DNA from: Deltaproteobacteria bacterium
GTDB taxonomy: Bacteria; Myxococcota_A; Polyangia; Haliangiales; SHYZ01
Direction of reading: 5' to 3'
DNA: 46,462 bases
Assembly (NCBI GenBank): GCA_016210055.1
Contig: JACQUZ010000122.1
Span: 1 to 46,462 of the forward strand
Shown here: positions 17,452-25,734 of the stretch, piece after piece
How positions within the stretch are numbered: the stretch's first letter is position 1
Layout: each line of letters opens with the position of its first letter
Notes under the pieces: generated by a model
Told to the model about the DNA's origin: nothing
Seen by the model: the letters and a program-made list of their open reading frames with translations, nothing else
The model's database searches: none
Position numbers and translations under genes: made by a program

Positions 17452-18288
17452 CTACAAGGCACGTCGTGCACTCAGGAGCGTGTCACCGGGAACCGCCCAG
17501 TCGCCGTGGCCCGTGCGCGTGGCCTGCGCGTAGGCTTCGGACTCAAGCAGCTCGTGGAGAGCCTTCGCATCTTGAGCCTCGAGCACGAGCACGCTCTTGT
17601 AGCCCAGCTCCGGGGCAATTGAGACGCCTCTTGGAGGCTCGTTGGGACCATGCTGGGAGGCGACGCGCGCCGCCGTGTGACCGGCAAAGAAGACCGAAGC
17701 GCCGACGAGGTGCGCCACCCGTTGCACCTCAGCAAGGTCAACCAAGCCGTCAGCCTGGGCCTCGTGCCCTCGCCCGAGGCCACAGGGCAAGAGGTGGATA
17801 GCGAAGCTCGACGGCCCGCGAAAGGGACGCGGGCGAGCCTGAGGCTCGCGCCCCGCGTCGCGCCGCTCGGTGAAACCAAAGCGAAAGTGCCTCAGGGCGG
17901 CCACGCGCAGGATACTCGCAGCCGAAAACGCGGGGCGGCTCGCCATGCGGATGAAGGCCTCCGCATTGGGATACTGGACGACGAGCACCGTGCTAACGGG
18001 CAGCGGCTGCCCGCCCAGATGGCCCTGGACAGGCAGCATGCAGAGCAGTCGTCCGCCCACGCGTCGCAACATCGCGAAGGCGAATAGCCCGTAGAGCTGA
18101 TAAAAGAGGCCCACGCGGATGTCGAGCAGGTTGACCGCGAACAGCTTGTTCTCGAGATCGGAGTGCGCCTCCGTTCCCTGGATACATGCACGCGGGAAGC
18201 GGCCGCTGAGGGCGACCGCTGGCGAGCCGGCATTGGGAACCTCGGCGGGACAGTGAAATCGCATGGCTTCGCGCACGTTTCGCTCCAC
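17452..18288 (-). CDS. Tandem dimeric alpha/beta-barrel (DUF1330-like) protein
   Basis: The 278-aa protein seems to have two repeats of a ferredoxin-like dimeric alpha/beta-barrel fold. The first contains FAVNLLDIR, then a VQYPNAEAFIRMA signature at about residues 105-118 and an arginine-rich strand end. The second has FAIHLLP, then VLVLEAQDAKALHELLES. The YPNAEAF-type strand-helix turn is characteristic of DUF1330 and related stress/monooxygenase-like barrels. No catalytic residues are evident. It is immediately upstream of the molybdopterin oxidoreductase (9-bp gap), so a role in the same pathway is likely (inference). The first about 35 residues are weakly supported as coding and the true start may be internal. 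Confidence 0.6.
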   Translation of the reverse strand: MERNVREAMRFHCPAEVPNAGSPAVALSGRFPRACIQGTEAHSDLENKLFAVNLLDIRVGLFYQLYGLFAFAMLRRVGGRLLCMLPVQGHLGGQPLPVSTVLVVQYPNAEAFIRMASRPAFSAASILRVAALRHFRFGFTERRDAGREPQARPRPFRGPSSFAIHLLPCGLGRGHEAQADGLVDLAEVQRVAHLVGASVFFAGHTAARVASQHGPNEPPRGVSIAPELGYKSVLVLEAQDAKALHELLESEAYAQATRTGHGDWAVPGDTLLSARRAL

Positions 18289-18338
18289 GTTTCACTAAGA
18301 CGAGCGAGCGCAGCATAACCCAATCGGACGTCGCGGCG

Positions 18339-19145
18339 TCATGCAGCCTTTTCGCGCACTCGGCTTTTTCCCATGTACTCCCGAACCCGCTCGAATGCCG
18401 AGCGCGGCACCTGCCAGTCGCCAGCAAAGCAGTCGTCGAGATCGTGGATGACATGCAGCACGTGCGACAGGGCTCCTGCCATGGCGCCCGTCATGAGCGC
18501 ATGGAAAGGCCAGCGATCGACGGCGAACAGGTACGTCATCCCTATAGTGGTGATGGCCCCCGTGTAGAGCAGGATCTTGAGGGCAAGTGGAATCTTGAGA
18601 CGGCCTGAGGTAAGGCGATTCGTGCGAACGTCCGAGAGCTCGTTGAAACGCGCCAGGATCTCACCTTGGACCATTCCTTGGGATTCCGTCTTTGGCTCCA
18701 CCCCTTCGAGGGCTTCCCAGACGTCGTCAAGGATCGCGGCAGCTTCCTCAAACACCGGCTCGTTCCCCCTCGCCATCGCTTCCCACTCCTTCTCGAGGAC
18801 TACATCGACGTAATGGGCGAGGCGTGCGTGGACTTGGTCGCGCGTGGGGGCGGGAAGACCCTTGGAGGTGCGAAACAGGTCAATGAGCTCGTTGGCTTCC
18901 CGCTCAACGAAGCTGCGTGCATCGTTGAACTGGTTCCAAACCACGAACACCACGAAAGCGAGCAGCACTGCGTAAATCGTCCCGAGCGTCTGCAGGTAGT
19001 TCCCGACGATGTCGTTCGTCTCACGAAGGATCTCCTGTGGCACCGACCGCCGCACCAAGTAGAGCCCGACTAGTGAAAGCGCGACGCTCACCACGACGCT
19101 CCCTAGAAGCGCACGGACTGTTCTGAGCGCATGAGGTCGGTTCAT
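18339..19145 (-). CDS. DUF4239 (bestrophin-like) membrane protein
   Basis: The 268-aa protein has four predicted membrane helices. One is near residues 13-30 and another around 48-68 (YAVLLAFVVFVVWNQF). Two more follow around 185-230 (LLYTGAITTIGMTYLFAVDR and MTGAMAGALSHVLHVIHDLD). Between them is a cytosolic helical region with NDARSFVEREANELIDLFR, the DUF4239 signature. This family is distantly related to bestrophin-type channels, and its transport function is not established. It is followed at a short distance by the tandem-barrel gene, but a 50-bp gap makes co-transcription uncertain. Confidence 0.8.
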   Translation of the reverse strand: MNRPHALRTVRALLGSVVVSVALSLVGLYLVRRSVPQEILRETNDIVGNYLQTLGTIYAVLLAFVVFVVWNQFNDARSFVEREANELIDLFRTSKGLPAPTRDQVHARLAHYVDVVLEKEWEAMARGNEPVFEEAAAILDDVWEALEGVEPKTESQGMVQGEILARFNELSDVRTNRLTSGRLKIPLALKILLYTGAITTIGMTYLFAVDRWPFHALMTGAMAGALSHVLHVIHDLDDCFAGDWQVPRSAFERVREYMGKSRVREKAA

Positions 19146-19488
19146 GGACCCAGATGATACAGCTGCCCCGAGGTCCGGGGCGAAAAGGCGCTCGAGCGGG
19201 CCATCGGGCCACGGATCGGGACCTACCGATGTGGATGGGCTATCCTCTGAGATCGATAGAAGCTGCTTGTCCGACGTGCTCCCTATTCCGTTCTCGGCCG
19301 ATCGTCAGGCGGCTCAGCGGATCATGGGACGAGATGATCTCTGGGAGAACTGAACCTGGTCGAAAGCCTTCCGTCGACGCCTTGTGGGGCGGGGCCTCTC
19401 GTACCAGTCCACTTCACGAGAGGCCTCTGGCGCAGCCTTGGTCCGATCCGCACGGCGGCGCTTGAGGATGCCAAGTTGGGATCCGCGA
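19146..19488. other. Intergenic stretch between DUF4239 and universal stress genes
   Basis: No convincing gene is visible. It holds the upstream region of the minus-strand DUF4239 gene and one strong hairpin at 19393-19425 (listed separately). Open frames crossing it lack a start signal and family resemblance. Confidence 0.6.
19393..19425 (-). terminator. Strong hairpin after the universal stress gene
   Basis: Perfect 10-bp arms (GGCCTCTCGT at 19393-19402, ACGAGAGGCC at 19416-19425) flank a 13-nt loop. It lies 64-96 nt downstream of the minus-strand universal stress gene. There is no T-tract on the minus strand, so it may be a factor-assisted terminator or an RNA-stability hairpin. Confidence 0.35.
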
Positions 19489-20058
19489 TCAAGCGCGCGA
19501 TTGCATTTCCCGCCGTTTTCGCTCAACGGCTTCTGCCTGGATACGTGCCTTGCATGGCGAGCAGATCGAGTCGTCGGAAGGTTGAGCGCAGAGAAGGCAA
19601 CGCCGTGTTGCCGCTCTTGCGGCAGCCGACATTGGCACCGGTGCACGGGCTCCGGTCTCTTCTGGGAGCCTGACCGCAAGGACCTCGCACGGTGCGCTGC
19701 GGAGGACCGCTTCCGTGACGCTGCCGTGCACCGCCCGCGCGAGCCCCTTCCGACCATGCGTGCCCATGACGATAAGGTTCACTTTTTCGCGCGCTGCGTA
19801 CCGCACGATCTCCTGGCTCGGAGCGCCCACTTCACCGGCCACGACGACGGGCTGCACCTGCAGCTCCGCAGCGACCTTGCGCAGCTCGGCCATGGCAGCC
19901 ACGCGTTCGCCAGCGCTGTGGACGACATGGAGAAGATGAAGCCGCGCCCGAAAGTAGGCCGCCAAGTCACGGGCGACTCGAGCCGCATGTTGCGAATGGG
20001 GCGAGAAATCGGTGGCTAGCAGAATTTCGCGAATCGGGGAATCGCTCGGCATGGTCAT
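19489..20058 (-). CDS. Universal stress protein with a C-terminal zinc-ribbon-like tail
   Basis: The 189-aa protein has a UspA domain at residues 1-130: EILLATDFSPHSQHAARVA, LHLLHVVH, and the ATP-binding G-x2-G-x9-G-S pattern in MGTHGRKGLARAVHGSVTEA. After the alpha/beta core it carries about 55 extra residues with CLLC and CSPC spaced 10 residues apart, followed by a basic amphipathic helix. A four-Cys tail suggests Zn binding or a redox-sensitive site (inference). The typical single-domain UspA is about 140-150 aa. The start at 20058 is ATG-ACC-ATG; the second ATG is also possible. Confidence 0.88.
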   Translation of the reverse strand: MTMPSDSPIREILLATDFSPHSQHAARVARDLAAYFRARLHLLHVVHSAGERVAAMAELRKVAAELQVQPVVVAGEVGAPSQEIVRYAAREKVNLIVMGTHGRKGLARAVHGSVTEAVLRSAPCEVLAVRLPEETGARAPVPMSAAARAATRRCLLCAQPSDDSICSPCKARIQAEAVERKRREMQSRA

Positions 20059-20108
20059 GGCGTTTTTCGGTCCGTTGCGGCGGAAGTCAAGACTGTGCGA
20101 TGCCGTCG

Positions 20109-20585
20109 TCAGTGACGCGCGCCCGCATGTTCCGGTTGCTCGTGCTTCGTGGAGCGGGGGTAGATGCGGGCGAACACCGAAAAACCGAACGGAAATCGTC
20201 TCCCATAGACGTCCTCCAGCTTACGTGGTACGGCGCTCACGAGGAGCTCCGCGCCGATCCCGGGCACCATCCCCCAGAACGGGCGAACTTGGCGCGTGTA
20301 CCCGACCGCCAACTTGCCCACCAAGAAGTCGTCGTCTCCACGCTCTTCGAGCGCGAGATCATGGGTGGACTTCTGGACGGCTTCGACACGACCGAAGACC
20401 AAGTTGTTCCTGACGTCGAGCACCGATTCCACTAGGAATCCGTTCGAAGCATCCTCCCCCGTCTCGTCGTTCCGACCCCAGACAGCGGTCGTGGCCCACA
20501 TGCCATTGGAAAGCGGCTCGTAGAATGCGATCGAGGCCGTCAGGCGGAGGACGTCACGGCGTTCAAGGACGAGGAGCAGCCTCAC
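20109..20585 (-). pseudogene. C-terminal remnant of an outer-membrane beta-barrel-like protein
   Basis: About 158 codons read as alternating aromatic/polar beta-strands (MWATTAVWGRND, NNLVFGRVEAVQKS, GKLAVGYTRQVRP, FGFSVFARIYP). They resemble the C-terminal half of predicted outer-membrane proteins found near metal-efflux genes. It would need a GTG start in mid-strand and has no signal peptide. The same frame continues upstream for about 24 codons to a TGA, with no N-terminal half. I interpret it as a truncated, probably non-functional copy. A short functional cytosolic protein is less likely. Confidence 0.45.
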
Positions 20586-20732
20586 GTCATGAAAGATCAG
20601 CTCCGGGCCTAGGGGCGCAAGGATCGTCTCGGGAAGGGCGCCCGCACTGGTGCGTGCGAGTCAACAGTTGGCGCGACTTGCGAAACGATTGGCCCAGGAG
20701 GCCGCGAGCAAGCTCGTCGACTGTGACTCTGG

Positions 20733-21269
20733 CTAGCGGCCACCGCAACTCGGTCTTGCCTTCTCGTACCGCCTCACGAAACCTCCTCGCCCGTGGAGCG
20801 TGCCAGCCTCCTCACGCACGAGAACAAGCCCTGCTTTTTCGAGGACCCTGCACGATGCAATGTTGTCCTTGTGCACGATGCCAAGAATCCGGGCCAGCCC
20901 GAGTCCTTCTAAGCCAAAGGCACACATCGCGGCCACCGCCTCTGAAGCGAATCCGCGCCCTTGGTGACTTGCTTCGATCGCGTACCCGATCTCGACTTCG
21001 CCTTGAAGCGGGCTCAATCCAACGTGACCTATCAGCTCCGACGTCGCCTGCAGGCAAATCCCAACGACAAGCGCAGCGAGCCTCGGGTCGCCGGGGTCTT
21101 CGTATTTTTCAATGAGATATCGGAGCACCTTCGCGGCTTGCTGCTCGTCCTCGTATACCTGGTCGGGGATCCACTCCTGCAGCCCGGGCTCACGGCTCAT
21201 GAGAAAGACCTTGGCCACGTCTTCTACAGAAAACCTGCGCAAGAGCAATGACGGCGTTCGTATCATCAT
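20733..21269 (-). CDS. GNAT-family N-acetyltransferase (RimJ/RimL-like)
   Basis: The protein is about 178 aa from the ATG at 21269, which has GGAAGG 5 nt upstream; an upstream in-frame start at 21302 is less likely. The core shows LLLRRF at the first strand, ELIGHVGLSPLQGEVEIGYA at beta-4, the acetyl-CoA loop HQGRGFASEA, and NIASCRVLEKAGL at the C-terminal helix. These match the Acetyltransf_3 type (ribosomal-protein or small-molecule acetyltransferases). The acceptor is unknown. The gene ends about 30 bp after the codons around 20700 that appear to be decayed sequence. Confidence 0.85.
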   Translation of the reverse strand: MMIRTPSLLLRRFSVEDVAKVFLMSREPGLQEWIPDQVYEDEQQAAKVLRYLIEKYEDPGDPRLAALVVGICLQATSELIGHVGLSPLQGEVEIGYAIEASHQGRGFASEAVAAMCAFGLEGLGLARILGIVHKDNIASCRVLEKAGLVLVREEAGTLHGRGGFVRRYEKARPSCGGR

Positions 21270-21304
21270 GATTCCTTCCGATTTGGGGTTGCACGTCATC
21301 ACGG

Positions 21305-21329
21305 AGGGCCCCCAATCATTGGGGGCTCT
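21305..21329. repeat. Inverted repeat upstream of the acetyltransferase
   Basis: A near-perfect 11-bp stem with a 3-nt loop is centred at 21317, with core arms GCCCCCAA and TTGGGGGC. It lies 36-60 bp before the minus-strand acetyltransferase start, in the position of an operator or leader hairpin. Confidence 0.35.
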
Positions 21330-21492
21330 GGGCAGAGGCTAATGCATCCAGCGACAAGCTTCATGATAGCACCCGGCGTCGCCCCGATGGGCCAAGCCAC
21401 GTCGCACGTTGTCGTGCGAAGAGCCGATTTCACCGCCAGGAAACGAAGGCCGCCCGTCGCGTTTCCCGCCAGGCAACGCGGCGGTTATCTCC

Positions 21493-21510
21493 GTGCCTGA
21501 ATCCAGGCAC
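21493..21510. repeat. Inverted repeat upstream of the subtilisin-like gene
   Basis: Perfect arms GTGCCTG and CAGGCAC flank a 4-nt loop, 48 bp before the peptidase ATG. It could be an operator or a 5'-leader hairpin. Confidence 0.3.
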
Positions 21511-21557
21511 TTGCGCGCGGCACGAGCATTGCCATGGCGGCCCGTCGGAGGTTCTCA

Positions 21558-24335
21558 ATGACGAAATTCAAGGTTCCATTGCCTAGACGGCGCAACGCCG
21601 CCGCGCTCTCCCTCGCCATCGGCATGTCGGTCGTCACGCCGCTTCTCAACGGCTGTGACGGAACGTCGGAAAGAACCGGCGAAGCAGCGCCCGGCGTCGC
21701 AAGCTACGCGCTCTCCTTCGGTCCGCTCCACGTCGACCCATCGGAAGTCACCGCACCGCCAATGACCCTGCGCCGCTTCCGCGCTTGGGTCGACATCGAT
21801 GCGCCGAACGGCGATGGCGACGGGGTGCAGGCGTGGTTCTGGGCCGAGACGCCGCCCGGGATCTATGCATGGGCCGAGGACCAGGGCAGCCAAGGCGGTC
21901 TCGCCAACATGGCGCTCTGGGTGGAGGACAGCGTCCCCAACGGTGAGTACCAGGCTGTCGTCCACGCTTGGCTGAACGGCGAGATGCGCGAAGCACCGCT
22001 CGTCGTGCGCGTGCAAAAGCTCGGTGAGCTCGCCGTCGAGCTCGACCCGACGCTCGTACCTGATGAGGTCGAGCTGCCCCCGCACGACGATGGTCGTCCA
22101 AGGCCGTTGGCTCGTGCCATCGACGAGCGCGGCTACAGCATCGATTTCGTGGCCGACGAGCTCCTCGTCACGAGCGAGGATCCAGCGGCATTGCGGGCGC
22201 TCCTCGACCGCACCGGCGGCCAGGTGGTGCGCGAGGTCACGGAGCCGCAGCTCCAGGCGCCTACCGTGTTCCTGGTGCGCATCCCCCGGGGAACCGTCGA
22301 TCCGGCGCGTGCCGCAGATGACCTGCGAGCGCTTGACCCACGCGTGCGCGGCACCCTACGTATCTCCAGTCGCGACGCAATGGAGCTCGTGGCAACAGCG
22401 GCGCGCGAGACCCTCGCCGGCGTGACCGTGAGCCCCAACTTCATCCTCGAGAGCCACGGGTACGTGGACCGCGTCGTCGTCGACGGTCCAAAGCTTCAAG
22501 GGACCGGCGCCACGGTGCCGTACCAACCCAACGTCGCCGCGTGGCCCCACTTCATGACGGGTGGCGTCCAGAACATCGGCGTCGTGGAGGCGTGGCGCGC
22601 CCTCGCGATCGCCGGCAAGCTCATTCCGGACGCTGTCAAGGTCGGCATTGTCGACGGCGGCTTCAATCCGGCGTTCGACCTGCCGAAATACTCGCTCGGG
22701 GTCGAGCTCATGAAGCCAAACCCCGAGAAGTGCGGCGATAAGGACTGCGCGTGGCACGGAACTCACGTGGCGCAGGTCGGCTTTGCGATCCCGGGCAACG
22801 GCGTCGGCACCGCCGGCCCCGGTGGTCCGGTCGCCGAGCTTGGGCTCGTACAGCTCGACTCATCGGAACTGATCCGATCCGTCGCGTCCATCTACAAGGT
22901 GCTCTCATGGGGGCCGCGCGTCGTCAACCTGAGCGGAGGTAAGGCGGTCCCAGCCATCCTCATGCCGGCGGCCAAGCTGGTCGAGAGCGTTACGAAGATC
23001 GCGCGCCAGACGGGCGTGCTGGTCGTTGCCGCGGCGGGCAACAAGGGGAAGAACGTCGACGAGGAGGACTGTGCCTTCGGGGTCTGCTGGGAGGAGGCGT
23101 GGCACTTCCCGTGCGAGAACGACGGCGTGCTGTGCGTCGGCGGCGTCGGTTACAACTCGCTATGGCGCCACTCGCGCTCCAACTGGGGGAACCAGGTGGA
23201 TCTCTTCGGACCGTACGTCGTCTACCATGGCGCGGGGCCAGGCTACCCCATCGGCAACGATGCCCACGTCGGCCAGGGCACCAGCCACGCTGCACCGTTC
23301 GTGAGCGGCGTGGCGGCGCTCATTATGGCCGCCAACCCGGGTCTCAGTGTCAACGACGTCGAGGCCCGTCTCCTCGACGAGGCGACCTCGAGCTACGACG
23401 GCTCGGTCAGGCGGCTGGTCAACGCGTACCGCTCGGTCAAGTCGGCGCTCGGAAACGTGGCGCCGCTTGTGCGAATCGATACGCCGGCGCCAGGCGCTAC
23501 GGTGAGCTACGGCGGGATCGGCGGGGTGAACCTCGTCGCGGAAGTCGACGACGTCGAGGACGGGCCTTCGTGCTGCACGGTTACGTGGACGTCCAACGTG
23601 GACGGCACGCTCGGCTCGGGCCGCTCGCTCCGGTTCACGTTCAAGTCGCCGGGCACGCGCGTGATCACCGTGACGGCGACCGACTCGAGCGGCCTATCCA
23701 GCTCGCAGAGCGTGACCATCCAGCTCGTCAACAATCCCCCCCGGGCCGAGATCCAGGCGCCGACAAGGTATCAGCGCGTGTATCGCAACACGCCCGTCGC
23801 CCTGCGCGGCCGCGCCACGGACCCAAACGAGGTTCTGCTGCCCTGCTCATCGAAGACCATGCTGTGGACGAGCACGTACGGGACCGCCTTCCTGCGCTTT
23901 GGATGCGAGGCGTCGGTGACGTTCCCCGACCTGGGCTGGCAGCGGATCCGCCTCTCCGCGACGGATGCCTACGGCCTGCGCAGCGAGATGTCGGTCTGGA
24001 TCGAGGTCGTCGATCCGCCCGGCGGCGCGCCTACCGCTGCGATTACGTCGCCTGGCCCGGGCGGCGGGGTGTGGGGCATGATCTCCAACACGCTCACTGG
24101 CACGGGCACCGATCCGGACGGCGATTCGACCAAGCTCGTGTTCAGCTGGTCCGTTGTCGATCGCGGCACAAAGACGTTCATTGGCACGGGCCGCAGCATC
24201 TCGTGGCGCCCGCTCGACACGATTCCGTCGTCCTGCGGTGGCCGCACCGTGACGCTCGAGCTGACGGTTACCGACACCGCTGGCTTGTCGACGACCGTCA
24301 CGCAAGCCACGTTCGTGAACTTCCCCCCCTGCTAA
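21558..24335 (+). CDS. Subtilisin-like (S8) serine peptidase lipoprotein with Ig/PKD-like C-terminal repeats
   Basis: The start at 21558 is chosen for GGAGG at 21547-21551, six bases upstream; an earlier ATG at 21534 has no such site. The 925-aa product begins with a basic n-region, a hydrophobic stretch and LLNGC, a plausible lipobox. The peptidase domain carries the catalytic triad: Asp366 (VGIVDGG), His400 (WHGTHVAQ) and Ser576 (QGTSHAAPFVSG). About 340 residues before it form a propeptide-like region. After residue 640 there are three beta-sandwich repeats with PKD/Ig-like signatures (TVTATDSSGLSSS, RLSATDAYGL, LTVTDTAGLSTT). An extracytoplasmic, membrane-anchored protease is likely. The target is unknown; a role in predation or surface-protein processing is speculation. 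Confidence 0.88.
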   Translation: MTKFKVPLPRRRNAAALSLAIGMSVVTPLLNGCDGTSERTGEAAPGVASYALSFGPLHVDPSEVTAPPMTLRRFRAWVDIDAPNGDGDGVQAWFWAETPPGIYAWAEDQGSQGGLANMALWVEDSVPNGEYQAVVHAWLNGEMREAPLVVRVQKLGELAVELDPTLVPDEVELPPHDDGRPRPLARAIDERGYSIDFVADELLVTSEDPAALRALLDRTGGQVVREVTEPQLQAPTVFLVRIPRGTVDPARAADDLRALDPRVRGTLRISSRDAMELVATAARETLAGVTVSPNFILESHGYVDRVVVDGPKLQGTGATVPYQPNVAAWPHFMTGGVQNIGVVEAWRALAIAGKLIPDAVKVGIVDGGFNPAFDLPKYSLGVELMKPNPEKCGDKDCAWHGTHVAQVGFAIPGNGVGTAGPGGPVAELGLVQLDSSELIRSVASIYKVLSWGPRVVNLSGGKAVPAILMPAAKLVESVTKIARQTGVLVVAAAGNKGKNVDEEDCAFGVCWEEAWHFPCENDGVLCVGGVGYNSLWRHSRSNWGNQVDLFGPYVVYHGAGPGYPIGNDAHVGQGTSHAAPFVSGVAALIMAANPGLSVNDVEARLLDEATSSYDGSVRRLVNAYRSVKSALGNVAPLVRIDTPAPGATVSYGGIGGVNLVAEVDDVEDGPSCCTVTWTSNVDGTLGSGRSLRFTFKSPGTRVITVTATDSSGLSSSQSVTIQLVNNPPRAEIQAPTRYQRVYRNTPVALRGRATDPNEVLLPCSSKTMLWTSTYGTAFLRFGCEASVTFPDLGWQRIRLSATDAYGLRSEMSVWIEVVDPPGGAPTAAITSPGPGGGVWGMISNTLTGTGTDPDGDSTKLVFSWSVVDRGTKTFIGTGRSISWRPLDTIPSSCGGRTVTLELTVTDTAGLSTTVTQATFVNFPPC

Positions 24336-24530
24336 GTGCTCGCGTACCCGGGGCTGGAGACCCCTGACCGAGGTCCCGAGGCCCCGTTCTCATGCCCACC
24401 GAGAGAGGGAATATCCGGATAACCCTGGGTTTGCCGCCAGGTTCATTGCTTGCTTTGAGCACATGTTGCCCTGTCGTCTCGTCTCTTGAGACCGGGCTCA
24501 ATGCTTATCCTTAGACCGGAGGAGGTTCCC

Positions 24531-25328
24531 ATGCGCCGATGCTTGCTGTGCCTTGCCTTCCTGTTAGCTGTCTGCGGGTGCAAGGATGGTTCGTCTAGCG
24601 ATCCTGGGGAGCCAGCTTGCCTGGACGACCTGCCGTGTAGCCTTGATCAGGCGCGACAGGACCTCATCGCCGAGTACCTGGCGACGAATCCAGGAGCGAG
24701 CGACACCGATGCCCGAGCATATGCGACCACCATCTTGGCGGGTGGCTGCTTCGTCACGGGAATCGGTCACATCGGCTCGGACGAAAACGGCAATGGGATT
24801 TCGGATCGGCCAGGTGCAGGGCGTGCCCACCAGGACAGCTACGGCGGTAACGCAATGGGCATGAAAGACGGCCGTGTTCGAGGGCAGTGGCAGAACACGA
24901 CGCACTTGGAACATCGCAGGAACAAGTTCCACGGGCAGGCGGAATTCCTCTTGTGTTGGAACGACGGCGGTCCGGGACCCGATGTGCCCCGAGCGTTGCC
25001 CAACCGCGCAGCTTGGGGCGGCTCGGGTACGTGGGATCACGAGCCGGGGTATCTGTTCATCGTGAGCGCCGCGGACTACAAGGAAGGCAAGGAGGGCGGC
25101 GACGCGAACATCCGTGATGCCTATGCCATCACCGTGTACCGAGACGTGGACGGTGACCGGGCTGCCACTCGGGCCGACGAGGTCGTGTACGAGGAGTCGG
25201 ATTGCGTCTATGGCAACTTCCAAATCCACCCACCGAATCAGGGACACCCGTATACGACAGCGGCCATCACCAACGAGATGGCTCGCATCGTGAGCGGCCA
25301 GGATCTCTGCCCCAGCAACAACTGGTAG
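24531..25328 (+). CDS. Secreted lipoprotein of unknown function (post-COAP-1-like beta-rich)
   Basis: The 265-aa protein starts at the ATG at 24531, which has GGAGG about 7 nt upstream. A lipoprotein signal peptide is clear: MRRCLLCLAFLLAVCGC. The mature part has GGCFVTGIGHIGSDENGNG, then a beta-rich region with HLEHRRNKFHGQAEF, WGGSGTWDHEPGYLF and a DVDGDRAATRADEVVY acidic loop. Several Cys are present. The pattern of G-W-x-G strands around charged loops recalls post-COAP-1 domains of secreted proteins, but the match is loose. It follows the S8 lipoprotein by 195 bp on the same strand. I cannot name a function. Confidence 0.65.
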   Translation: MRRCLLCLAFLLAVCGCKDGSSSDPGEPACLDDLPCSLDQARQDLIAEYLATNPGASDTDARAYATTILAGGCFVTGIGHIGSDENGNGISDRPGAGRAHQDSYGGNAMGMKDGRVRGQWQNTTHLEHRRNKFHGQAEFLLCWNDGGPGPDVPRALPNRAAWGGSGTWDHEPGYLFIVSAADYKEGKEGGDANIRDAYAITVYRDVDGDRAATRADEVVYEESDCVYGNFQIHPPNQGHPYTTAAITNEMARIVSGQDLCPSNNW

Positions 25329-25734
25329 GACAGCGCAAGGGGCCGCATGGGCGTCGACGGTGTCTAAATCGGTTCGAACGTCCTATTAAGTTCCGCCAAT
25401 CCAAGCGGTAGGCGCCGGAGGCGAGCTCGTCGACGGACGGCAACCTCGCGTCGGTCATCAACATGCAAGCGGATCGACACCTACGAGTACATCCTCCGCT
25501 CGACGCGAATGGCGTCATCATCGGCGGCGAGTGGTACCTTGGGGAGTCGCTCTGGTAGACCGACCAGGTTCGATTCCGCGCCAAGGCCGGTCTCAACTTC
25601 GTATTTCCGAGTCCACACCGGTCGGCGTTCGAACCGAAGGCAAAACGCTTTTCCATCAATATTCATCAAATGCGCAACAGGCTCCTGATTACCAGCTCCC
25701 AAGGGCTCAGTGCCCGAAAGACGAGGAAAATTCC
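25329..25734. other. Intergenic region with a decayed gene tail and the DAHP synthase upstream region
   Basis: The left part holds a coding-like remnant ending at the TAG at 25556-25558 (listed separately). The right part is more AT-rich (25650-25672) and has the direct repeat CATCAA at 25654 and 25664, one helical turn apart. It is followed by GAGGAA before the DAHP synthase ATG. No other gene is seen. Confidence 0.5.
25471..25558 (+). pseudogene. Remnant of a secreted-protein C-terminus (TGase-elicitor-like)
   Basis: One frame reads DANGVIIGGEWYLGESLW then stop at 25558. The adjacent frame just upstream reads IDTYEYILR. Joined by a one-base frameshift near 25500, they resemble the C-terminal strand of transglutaminase-elicitor-like secreted proteins, which end in a DANGxIIGGEW motif. 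There is no start codon or N-terminal domain. This is a low-confidence call based on a short motif. Confidence 0.35.

Noticed and set aside
23099..24367. 422-codon alternate frame inside the subtilisin-like gene
   Set aside because: Arg/Pro/Ala-rich low-complexity translation with no family match, overlapping a gene with a visible catalytic triad.
25566..25580. A tRNA T-loop-like string (GGTTCGATTCC)
   Set aside because: The flanking bases do not form the 5-bp T-stem, and no acceptor, D or anticodon arms fit nearby.
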